Positions 49,985 to 60,102 of a DNA stretch of 64,000 bases are shown here, piece by piece. The DNA comes from Pelomyxa schiedti (taxonomy: Eukaryota; Evosea; Pelobiontida; Pelomyxidae). The stretch spans positions 1-64,000 of the forward strand of contig JAHLWZ010000193.1 in assembly GCA_020536535.1 (NCBI GenBank), read 5' to 3'. Numbering within the stretch: position 1 is the stretch's first letter; the number at the start of each line of letters is the position of its first letter. The notes beneath the pieces were generated by a model. That model ran no database searches. It saw nothing but the letters and a program-made list of their open reading frames with translations, and was not told the origin of the DNA. The position numbers and the translations under genes are program-made.

Positions 49985-52471
49985 ATGTCCCGTAGCCCCT
50001 CACCGTTGCCGCTTCGGCCGACGCCGAAGCACTTCGGGGGAGCAGTGATTCCCCCGCCGCTTCCAACACCCACTCCCCCAGCGACCTCGCCCAGTCCCTC
50101 GCCGCCCTTGCCCCACGTCTTCCCGGTGGCGAGGAGCTCGCTGTACAGTGTTGTCCCGGTCGTGCACCTCACCTCGCCCCCTACTCCCCCCCACCACCAT
50201 CACCAACAGGAAACAACCCCGCCGCCGCCGCCGCTGCAGCAGCAACTGCCCAGGTACGTACCCGCCACCGGAGGGGGCTACTACCCAGCGAGCCTGGCGC
50301 CCCCGCCCATGCCCTCCCCGGCCCTGTTCGCCACGCCCCCGCCTACGCCCTTCTCGTCGCCGCCCGTGTCCCAGCCCACGGGGGACTCGTCGCCCTCGCC
50401 TTCACCTTCGGCGTCGCCCTTCGAGTCTCCGTCGCCCTCGCCGCTGCTCCCCGGTGCCGGCGTCGGGGTGCCATCGTTGTTTTCCGACACAGCGTCGCCC
50501 CCGCCCCGCCTCTCCCGCGAGGAGTCGCCGCCCGAGCTGGCCGATTCTGGCTCGGCCTTGTCGCCCTTGCAGGATGACGCCATCGGCGAAACAAAGGTGC
50601 AACCGAATTATGATGGAGGGCATGGTGGAACAACCAATTGTGAGTCCAGTCCCAGAACGAATGTTGCTTGTGCACCTCCTCAAGTCCCAGTTGTGAGGAA
50701 TACTTCACCAGAAGGTTGAAGTTTTCGTGCCTGGTTTGGCACCAGTATTAAACGTTGTGTGCTCACCATTAGTTTTTCAGATGCCACTACTCTGTGGGCA
50801 AGGGAACTCATTTCATCCCAACAGCAACTTTATACACTCGCCAACGAGATTGGCAGAGGTGCCTATGGCATTGTTTTGTGTGCAATCCAAACTTTCCGTT
50901 GTAGAGTGCTTAACAATTCGTGCATTTCAGTTCCGGGGTGTGTCTAAGGACTGGAGCAGCAGTTGCCATTAAGCTTATAGAAGGATGCTGTGAGAATGAA
51001 AACGAATCTCGGAGATATATTCGAGAAATTAAAATCATGAAGTATTTTGCACAATCCAGTCACGTAAGACCTGCTTTATCAAGCCAATAATAATGTGTTC
51101 TCAGGTCCTTGGTCTGATTGACATTTTTCCTCTGAGTGAAGGAGGACAAAAATTTGCTCATATGTAGTTTGACTTTTTCCTTTGATTTTTTCAAATTCTG
51201 TGTACAGAGGAATCGTATCAGAGCTCATGGACTGTGACCTGCGAGCATTAATTTATGAAAGGGGGCCTATCTCGCCTGAGCAATGTTGTATTTTAATGTA
51301 TGGGATTCTGTGCGGGGCCCACGAGATTCATTCAGCTTGTATTGTACACAGAGATTTGAGGTTGGCTTCCCTTTTCTTTTGTGAAATTGATATTCACTTT
51401 TCAGACCAAAAAACATTCTGGTTAAAGGCAATCATGTGAAAATTTGTGATTTTGGACTTTCCCGGGGTCAGTCACATCGCATGAGTTTGCTGGCAAACCT
51501 TTCTCATCAGTGGTACACTGCTCCAGAAGGTTAGTTTACTTTCCTAAACGTTCTAAGACATTACAAAATAAATCTCCACAAGGTCTTTTCAATAACAACT
51601 GGTTATATTCCCATAGTATGCACAGTCCTTAATACTTGCGCAGTTATACAACCGCTGTTGATGTGTGGAGCTTGGGTTGCATATTTGCAGAAATGCTAAC
51701 TCAACAGATTTTATTTAAGGGAGAATCTCGAGGCAACTCCCCTCACTTTTTCTATTCGCGGCTCATCTCTTATAGTGGTGCGGCAGGCTGAGAAGATTTT
51801 TCAAATTCTGGGGACACCTAGTGAGGAGATAATAAATAAAATATGTGGCAAGCATTCTCGGGTAAGTCTGAAACACTGATGTTCTTATCCAGTTAACCAG
51901 TTTACAGTGGCTCCCACAGCTTCAAGTTCTTCCTTTTTACCCGGCTACTCCACTGGAGAGTTGCTTTCCAAATGTTCCTTCAGAAGGTATAATCACTCTT
52001 CTTGCAGAATAAACTAACTTGCCATATGGTACTGGATAGCCATCAATCTTCTCCGAATGATGCTTGCTATCAATCCAGCTGAGAGAATAACTACAACAGT
52101 AGCCCTAGCTCATCCATACTTTTCCAAACTTGTGAAACTTCCCAGTGATGAAAAACCTCTTGTGTGTACAGTATCAACCACAACCCAAATCAAACTAAAT
52201 TCTCCAGAAACCAGCACCTGTTGATGTTCCTGGCGTGGCCACTTCCCCCCAAATTCTAAAAGGTAAATACTCCTGTATGGCTCTTGGTTTGAGCCCAAGA
52301 TATTTTTTAATCATAGAACTTCACAAAGTAACTTTTTCCCTTACCAGAGATGCTGTATCAGGAGTGTATAACAACGGCAGCAGTAAGTACAGCGGCATTC
52401 AGAAGTATGACGTCAGCATCCTGTTGGTCATCACTGAGCCTCAGCCACTCCTGACACCACAGGGTAGATAA
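49985..52471 (+). CDS. MAPK-like kinase without the TxY motif
   Basis: A Pro/Ser-rich N-terminal region of about 230 residues (to 50715) splices to a CMGC kinase domain spread over about ten short exons. It shows [69 protein letters not shown] and ILGTPSEE, ending [18 protein letters not shown]. This is MAP kinase architecture, with all catalytic residues present. The activation loop between DFGL and WYTAPE reads [17 protein letters not shown], so the Thr-x-Tyr phosphorylation site of classical MAPKs is missing. An atypical MAPK (NLK- or ERK3-like mode) is therefore likely. Intron 51733-51775 uses a GC donor. The final exon, in frame to the stop at 52469-52471, extends past the kinase. Confidence 0.86.
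51733..51775 (+). other. GC-AG intron in MAPK-like gene
   Basis: The exon ends ...TCTCGAG before GCAACT and resumes at TGGTGCGG, restoring [20 protein letters not shown]. No GT donor in the neighbourhood keeps the kinase frame. Confidence 0.65.
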
Positions 52472-52782
52472 GGTTGTGTTAGTAATTTTTGTCTTTTTGT
52501 AGAAAACACCGACACACCTATGTAATCCAAATTTAAAACATTTTCATTGGAAAAGAACAGACAGGATTTTCCTGTCGGGAAGCGACCGCATCTAAACAAA
52601 AAATCTATTTTTTTTTCCCTTTTGATTTTTCGTGCAACAACAGCATTATTAGAAAGAAACAAAACAAAACCACACGAGCTCAATAACTCTCGGGTGCTAC
52701 GCGCGCCAACCACCACACAACCGGCACCTACTGTATATTAATACGTCGCCACCCACCCATACTACAAAAATAAACCCCAAGC
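52472..52782. promoter_or_regulatory. Intergenic region upstream of MST-like kinase
   Basis: This 311-bp AT-rich spacer holds the 3' end of the MAPK-like gene and the promoter of the next gene. I see no exon, RNA gene or named regulatory motif in it. Confidence 0.35.
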
Positions 52783-55700
52783 ATGCACACGCTTTTCAAA
52801 AAAAAGAGTAGCAGCAGCCAAAACAGCCCGACGTCAGCAGCGAATGGTGCTAGTTCCTCGTCGTCGCACCACTCGATGTCCTCGTCGGCCAACTCCATCA
52901 ACATCGCCAGCGTGTCGGCGTCCACCTCGTCGTCGTCGTCAGGCACGCTCTCCGCCTCGGCCCTTAACGCCACTTCGTCCCCGGCACCCCCCACTTCCCC
53001 AACCATTGTCTCGTCCTCGGGCATCACTATCCCAAAGCTCCAGCTCCCCGCCTCTTCGCCCTCAGCCCCAATCCCAATCTCCTCCTCCTCGTCCTCCAGC
53101 AACCCTGCGACTTCCTCGTCGATCTCGACGCCGTCGCAGGCCGCGCACCCCAGCAAGTTCCTCAAGCTGCCCCACTCGCACTCCAACAGCAACAGCGGCA
53201 GCACCAGTGTGCCGGCGGCCACGTCGCAGCCCAACTCCCCGACGCTGCCCCCCGCGGCCTCCTCGTCGTCGTCGCCGGGCGGCGGTGGCAGCAACACACC
53301 CCAGTCCGGATCGCCGTCGCGCCCGCGCAAGGGCCACCACCAGGGCAAGACATACTCGATGGCCGGGGCCGACGGCGTGCCGCAGCAGGTCACGATGCCC
53401 AACACGGCGCGCGGCTACCACCGGGGGGAGGAGGAGGCCTGGGGGAGCTACGACCAGCAGTCGCAGTCGCCGTCGCCGTCGCCGAGCCCCCCACTGGATA
53501 TGCCCAGCCCCCGGCGGGGCCCGTCCAGCACCACGCCGCCTACGTCGAAGAGCCCCAGGGACCGGGAGCGAGACAGGGCGAGGAGCCCGCACAGGCACAA
53601 GGGGCCTCCTGCGCCGACCGAGCCGATGGTGGTTCTCACACACTCCACGGGGTGCCTGCCAATGTCCGACAAGGAGGGCAGGATGTCCATGTCGTCTTCT
53701 GGCAGTTCGAATGTGGACGCTGGGATGCTGTCGGCTAGCATGGGCACTGGTGTCATGGAGAGGCCAATGAAGCACAACTCACACCATCACCATCACCGCC
53801 ACCACACAACAACCAGGCACGGCAGTGCCAATGTTGGGGAAGACAGCGGCAGTGGCAACAGCACCCACCCGCGGCGGCGCTCTTCTTCTTCTGTTGTTCC
53901 TCCGTGTCTGTCGCCGTCCATGTTTGTTGGTGCGGATAGACCTGGTCAAAACCAGTCTCTACTCCCGCCTTCCTTAGCTCTCGCTTCAGCTTCGTCACAT
54001 GACAGACACAGTGGATCCAAGAGTATGAGATCAAAAACTGGAAGCAGCAGAAGAGTGAGTGTAGGACGGGAAATGGGAGAAGATACTGACTCTGGAGCTG
54101 ATATTGAGATTGGTGACCCTGAACAAACCATTTCCTTCCTGGACAAACTTGGTGGGAATTAGCTTCATTTATTTACTCTTTGTTCACACCCAGTAGGAGA
54201 AGGTAACTTTGGTTCCGTTTGGAAGGCACAACATGTCTCCGGAAAGATACTTGCTGTCAAGAAGGTATTGCACCACCATCCAATCACAGTAACCAGTCCA
54301 CAGGTTCCTCGAGATGAAGCTCTTGAAATTACCAAGGAAGTCGATTTCATGAAAGACCTCAGAAAGAGTTCTTACCTTGTAAGGTGAGATTACTTTTTCT
54401 CCATCTTCTTCTAGACGTAAAAACAGGTACTATGCGAGCTGTAATGTGAAGACAGAACTGTGGATTGTGATGGGTATAACATATATTTTTCACTCGTTCT
54501 TGTGGTTAATGCCTCATTCTAGAGTATTGTGCTGCTGGCAGCTTACGAGGAATGATGAAAATTTGTGGGGTACCCTTCCTTTTTTTGGTTTTTTAATTCA
54601 ACGTCACTTAGCGAAACCTGTCTGAAAACGAGATTGCTGTTGCTACATGTCATATGCTGAGGGGTTTACATTGTCTACATGCCTCAAATAAGCTACACAG
54701 AGATATAAAGGTAGTTACTTTTGTATCTATTTTACATTTTTGATTCGTGAGAGGCTGCCAACATTTTGGTTGATGGGAATGGGATTGCAAAACTTGCTGA
54801 TTTTGGTGTGAGTGGTAATGGCAAACAACATCACACCATGATTGGAACACCCTTCTGGATGGCCCCTGAGGTTTCCCCATGCTCCCTGTAGTTGCCTTAA
54901 CACGTCAAAGATTATTCAAGACCTTGGATATGATGAACATGCTGACATTTGGTCTCTGGGAATTACATGCATTGAATTGGCTGAGGTAACGAATCGTGGG
55001 TGTAAAAAATGTTCCAACCTGTGCCAAGGGAGAGCCCCCGCACTTTGACGTTAATCCTATGAGAGCAATGCTACAAATACCCAAATGGGATCCGCCAACA
55101 CTGACACACCCAGATAAGTGGTCCCCAGCGTTCAATAACTTCCTTGCTCGATGCCTCGTGAAAAATCCTCACCAAAGGTCGTACCATTTACTCCCCTCTT
55201 TGTACTCACCTTTCAATGAAGACCGCTAAGTGCTGATTTACTGATGGACCCTTTTGTGAAACCTGCAGAAAATTCATCTCTTCTTGGTGAATATTTACTT
55301 CCTCAGTAATCTATTTTGACTCCAATCAGAACTAGTACAACTACAAGAACAAATGCGCCCATTGCAGGCACCGGAGCCAACAACGCCTCAACCCTCAAAG
55401 GACCCCGGTAATCTTGCCTCTTCACATGGGTCAAACTCGTCGTCATCATCCATTCTTGGAAACAAAGGCGGCAGCGTCATGTCTACTCCAGTAGGCGACA
55501 GTGATGCCGACCTCGACATGAGGGGGCTGAGTGGAATTTGGAGCAAGTTTGTGCTAGATAACCCAGCACTGGTGGGAGGAGCAGATGCGGAAGGTGAGGG
55601 TGATGATGAGTTGGAGGTAGGTGACGAAGCGGAAGATGGAGGCACAACAACAGAGGGTCAGAATTCTGACCTACAGACACCACGCCACTCCAGCTGCCTC

Positions 55701-56069
55701 GAGTCAACCACTCCACAACACTCCTCGTTCGTATCCACGCCAGGAAGCGGCGGGGTGACACCCCTGAAGCCAACCTTTATTGACCTGCGATCCGGATTCA
55801 CATCACACCAGCCCCAGAACAACGCAGCGACTCCTGGCACGCCGTGCTCACAGTGCGAAGACCTAAAGCGTGAGAACAGTCAACTCAGAGCCGAACTGGA
55901 CAAAGTTATGAAACTCAATTCGCAGCTGACACAGAGGCTGGAAGAAGCCGAAGAAGAAGTTCTAAGCGCAAAGGCTGATGCGGATAGAATCCGTGGCGAA
56001 TTTCAGGCCTACAAGAAACTCGGCAATTCCCTCGCCTTCAACCATGAGCCCACCATCTTACGATTGTAA
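52783..56069 (+). CDS. MST/GCK-type (STE20 family) protein kinase
   Basis: A Ser/Thr/Pro-rich N-terminal exon of about 460 codons (52783-54147), with His-rich blocks near 53770-53820, splices into a STE20-group kinase. Motifs: [23 protein letters not shown], a Met-Glu-Tyr hinge ([13 protein letters not shown]), [30 protein letters not shown] and [18 protein letters not shown]. These are typical of the germinal-centre kinase/MST branch, including the GxPFWMAPE loop with its activating Thr. Introns are 39-55 nt and phases agree. The C-terminal exon (from 55330) holds a Ser/Thr/Pro linker, an acidic patch and a coiled coil (about 55860-56030). A true SARAH dimerisation domain, which would mark a Hippo orthologue, is not clear. 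Unlike animal MST, the long disordered region precedes the kinase. Confidence 0.86.
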
Positions 56070-56240
56070 ATTGACCTTGGTATACATGGTTAAAAACAAT
56101 AGAAAGTTTGTATTTTTGCCTGAATAAGGCAACAACGCTCCTGGGTTGTCGTCCCTCTTCCAAATCACGGGTGGACCTTTTTGCCTTGATCCACGGAAAA
56201 CAAGGCAACTGGAAAAACAAAGAAAAAGGAAGGCCAATGC

Positions 56241-57886
56241 ATGGCGCAGAACGAGGACGCCGATGATTTGGGAACTGGATGGAAGCCAGTGCACAGGGGT
56301 CCCGTCCCCGATAAGATAAGGGTCCCACCACCGAGGCCTAACGAGCCCCTCTTCGAAGACGAGCCCGCGGCACCCCCCGGTAGCCCCCTGGAGGTATCGG
56401 GGCTCCTCGGCAAGCCCACGCGCACACCCGCGCCCGCCCAGCCCCCCGCTGTGGGACCGGCCACAGACGCCCCCACGGGGCTGGTCACAGCAGAGTGGAG
56501 CGGCAGAAGCGACACTCGCTCGGACAACGGGGACACGTACTGCGGGGAGTGGGTGCAAGGGAAGCGGGACGGGTGGGGAGAGCAGCTCTCGGCCCGCACG
56601 GGCAACTGGTTCGAGGGCCTGTGGCGCGCCGACGACCAGGTGATTGGGACGAGGTGGAACTTCGACAAGGAAAGGGGCGTCGTCGGTGTGTACGAGGGCG
56701 AGAGGGGCCATGACGAGAAGAAGAGGTTCAGCCAGGGCTGGGGCGTCCTGAGGGAGCATGTTTGCACCCCAGAGGAAAAAATTGCCTGGCAGACGTGGCG
56801 GGAAAACCCCCCACCGGCAGAATTATCGCCGCCTACTGCATCGTGTGCGGAACCTCCTTACAGAGTTTCTCGGAAGGACCTGGTGACGGTGTATGAGGGA
56901 AACTGGGAGAAAGGGAAAAAGCATGGGAAGGGCACGTACACAGACCCAAAAACGGGTGATACCTATGTTGGGAATTTTGTGATGGACCATAAATGTGGCG
57001 AAGGGAGGATGATGTTCCAGGATGGTGGGACTTACATCGGCTGGTGGGACCGTGACAAGTTCCATGGGAAGGGTGTCCGTCTGTTTGCTGATGGACAGAG
57101 ACAAGGTGGACTCTGGGAGCATGGTAGGTTTTTGTACCCTGAAGCGGACACTCCAGGGCTTCCGGGCCAAGAGGTTCATATTACCTTGTGAATTTTTTCT
57201 CCCCACTCTTTCATGATACGTCACACACCTGTTCAAGTCAAGTAATAATAAATACCTCTAGCCGTTGGATACAAGATCACAAGACACCACACGCTTTGAT
57301 CCCAAAAGTTTTTGTTCCCATCCCGCACCCAAAGTTGCATCTGCATTGACATCGTCACCTCCATTACCTACTACCTCCACTGCTACAGGCTCCCCACAGC
57401 CGTCGACACTGGCTCCCCTAAAAATAACACCCCCACAACACAATACACTCCCGGTAATTCCCGCAACAGAGCGGCATGCAGCCCAACTATCACTCTCACC
57501 AATATTTCAGCGGCCACCTTCAACATCGACAGAATCAATAGACAGCCTTGGCAGTGGCAGCTTTGTGTTAATGAGTCGGCCATCCTACCATTAGCCTTAT
57601 CTAACAACTAGTGCAGAGCGACTCAGTATTGTCGCTGAAAACCACGGGGAATTTTGTGTCAACCTCACTGATGCCACAATTCCAGGACTCAAGAGCACAA
57701 TACAGCAGAAGTTGAGTTTGGCTGCCAACCAAGAGATAACCAAGGTAAAATGAGAAACACTTTGGAAAACTAAGGGAATACCAGCTGGAAAAAGACACTC
57801 AAAGACATCAACGGGAGCTCCTGCAAAGTGACAAAGACATACAAAGATTGGAATCTGGAGCCCGCGTCTATGCACAAATACATTAG
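56241..57886 (+). CDS. MORN-repeat protein with ubiquitin-like segment
   Basis: Exons 56241-57173, 57262-57566, 57612-57744 and 57785-57886 give 490 residues with agreeing phases. A Pro-rich N-terminus is followed by MORN repeats in two blocks (CGEWVQGKRDGWG, YEGNWEKGKKHGKG, YVGNF, YIGWWDRDKFHGKG) up to about 57120. After a Ser/Thr/Pro linker, exon 3 encodes a segment with the pattern of a ubiquitin-like fold (FCVNLTDATIPGLKSTIQQK), then a short C-terminal coiled coil. The acceptor at 57784 was chosen because only it restores a heptad-bearing frame. The pairing of MORN repeats with a ubiquitin-like segment matches the kinase gene at 8416-11134, without a kinase here. Function unknown; membrane-associated scaffolding is a guess. 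Confidence 0.8.
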
Positions 57887-58257
57887 TTATTCCCTCATGC
57901 GTCACCCCCATAACAACATTCTCTAATTGGCACTGAAAAAAAAAGACAACAATGTCCCTATCTTTCTAATTTCCAAATCCAATGCAGAAACGAATCACAG
58001 AAAAATGTCACTGATTCATCACCAACCTCGGAAAGATACTGTCGTGTTCCTGGGCCTTCTAACTTCCGCTCTTCTTCCTGATTGGAGGTCTTTCCTCTTG
58101 TCTGCTGTAAGTTCTGTGGGGTCCCTGTTACTCCAAAGGGCGATCTACAGACTTCAGTTGCGTTCCCCCTTCAGAAGGAAGGAAAAAAAAAACCGAAGTA
58201 GAAAACCAAACAAAAAAAATAAGGCAAAAAAACAATCAAAGGTGATAGGCACAGGAA
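57887..58257. promoter_or_regulatory. Intergenic region upstream of AGFG-like gene
   Basis: This 371-bp spacer includes an open frame from 57927 that lacks any recognisable domain and runs through an A-rich tract (58180-58245). I regard it as 5' UTR or promoter of the downstream gene, not as a separate protein. Confidence 0.35.
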
Positions 58258-60000
58258 ATGAAAAAGCAACAGGAGGAGAGGTTGCAGCAACAGTTGCGTG
58301 ACTTGTTGCAATTGCCCGAAAACAAAAAATGCATGGACTGCAAGATGAAGGTAAGGAACCGCTTGCTGTGCTTAATGACATCGGGACTTTTGTTTGTATC
58401 CTAATTTTACATTACATAGGGACCGGTATATGCGGTGCTAGACTTTGGTACATTCGTGTGCACCACATGCAGTGGCATACAGTTTGTTTTTTAGTCTAGG
58501 GCTGGTGATAGTTAATTGGGTGGGAGTATTGAAAGCATGGTTTGACTGTTTCTAGCCGCGAGTTTTCTCACCGTGTCAAGTCTATTTCTATGGCCACCTT
58601 TAAACCTGAGGAAGTGGAAAAAATGCGAAAAATCGGAAACGCTGTGTGTATCTCTAATCTTCCTTGGCTCTGGTAATGACAGTATTCTTTATTTCAGAAT
58701 GCTAAAAGAATATGGTTGGCGAATTGGTCGCCTTCCGATTTTCCTGAGCCTGAGGCCAGTCAAATTAGGCAAATAAGAGAATTCATGGAATTAAAAGTCC
58801 GTCTTAATCGTGCTACCCTTTCTGACTTTTAGTAGTATAAGTCAAGGAGGTGGTTCAGTGCCCAAGCTCTGGCATCCATTGAAAAAGGTGATGTGCCATC
58901 GTCGCCTTCTATACAAAAGGTTCTTCCTTTTTCCTTTCTTCTGTTATTGACTCTGTTTAGGCCCCGGAACCAGTTTCTGTGCCCCCACCAGAACCCCTCA
59001 CAACCCTTTTAGGTCCACAAATACCCCCAATAGCGGTCAATCCCGTGGAAAAGGTTAGTATCTCACACATTTCCTCCCTTGGTGACAACTTTGGTATTAC
59101 TAGACAATGTGGGTGGAATCCCCAAAAACTGCGCCGCCGCCACAGAAAACATCTGTGGACATTTTTTTCCAGGTTTTTCCTTTCTGTCTGTTACACTTTT
59201 AATATGGATTTTGATTTACAGGGGGGAAGTACAACTCAAGGAGACGACCTTATCACACAACAGAAGCAACAAGAAGAGCTTGCCCGGCAACAGGCTGAGG
59301 AGGAACAAAGGAAGCGGAATGAAATCATGCGTGCTTTCCAAACAACGCCAATGACCACTCAAACAATGTCCATAACCCCAAACCCAACAAATTCTGCCTC
59401 TGCTGTATCCGCACTTCTTTCCCCCGGCCCCACAATGTCCACCAATCCCCAAATGCAACCCGGTGTGCAATACATGATGCAGCCTGGTGGTGGCTATGTA
59501 ATGGCACAGCCAGGAGGTTATATGATGCAACCTCAGCCTGGTGTCTATATGATGCAACCCGGTGGTGGTTACATGATGCAACCCGGTGTTAACATGCAAC
59601 CTGGTGTAAACATGATGCAACCCGGTTTAAACATGCAACCCGGCGGTGGTTACATGATGCAGCCTGGAGTAAACATGATGCAACCCGGAGTAAACATGAT
59701 GTCACCCGGAGTAAACATGCAGCCTGGCGGCTATGTCATGTCCCCAAGTGTCAACCTCCAGCCAACCTTAAGTACACCAACTCCTCAACCAACTCCCACC
59801 CCCGCCAAACCAGACCGTATGCTTTCTTTCTTCCTTCCTCTTTCATTACTTAACACCTCCCAGTTTTCGCGAACCTGGTACCTAACCTCTCGTCAGCACC
59901 AGGTTTCCACTCTTTTTTCTCCATTACTTCTAACTGTGTATTAGCTGCCCGAACCACTCCGCCAGCAAAACCAGCCAGTGGAAGTGACCTCCTTTTTTGA
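58258..60000 (+). CDS. AGFG/HRB-type ArfGAP with Met/Gln/Pro/Gly repeats
   Basis: About nine exons; the first three are 58258-58350, from 58420, and one ending in SIRKIGNA-type sequence. The zinc finger is CMDC, sixteen residues, CTTC, exactly the Cx2Cx16Cx2C spacing of ArfGAP domains. It is followed by SHRVKSISMATF and the arginine needed for GTPase activation. The match LPENKKCMDC and the flow into ANWSPSDFPEP are those of the AGFG/HRB subfamily, which in animals acts in clathrin-mediated trafficking. The C-terminal half has a Gln/Glu-rich helix, about a dozen MMQPGVN/MQPGGGY-type repeats (59450-59760), and an ANLVPNL motif near the end. No FG repeats like those of animal AGFG1 are seen. 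The stop at 59998-60000 lies about 100 bp from the convergent surface-protein gene. Confidence 0.88.
59452..59760 (+). repeat. In-frame MMQPGVN/MQPGGGY repeats
   Basis: The DNA repeats a unit of roughly 18-30 bp (cores atgatgcaacccgg and aacatgcaacccgg) more than ten times, encoding Met-Gln-Pro-Gly steps in the AGFG-like protein. Synonymous third-base differences between units show the array is not very recent. Confidence 0.85.
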
Positions 60001-60102
60001 AAAACACACCACCAATAGAACATTACATGAAAACAAACCACTGTATGAAGGCTGAGGAACAATATGATGTACTTAGAACAATCAAATTCTTTATTTTACA
60101 CT

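Noticed and set aside
53062-53775. Arg/His-rich minus-strand open frame
   Set aside because: Antisense shadow of GC-rich Ser/Pro codons in the MST-like kinase N-terminus.
57927-58301. 124-codon open frame before the AGFG-like gene
   Set aside because: Composition is Lys/Asn/A-rich with no domain, it overlaps the AGFG start in another frame, and the ArfGAP frame is certain.
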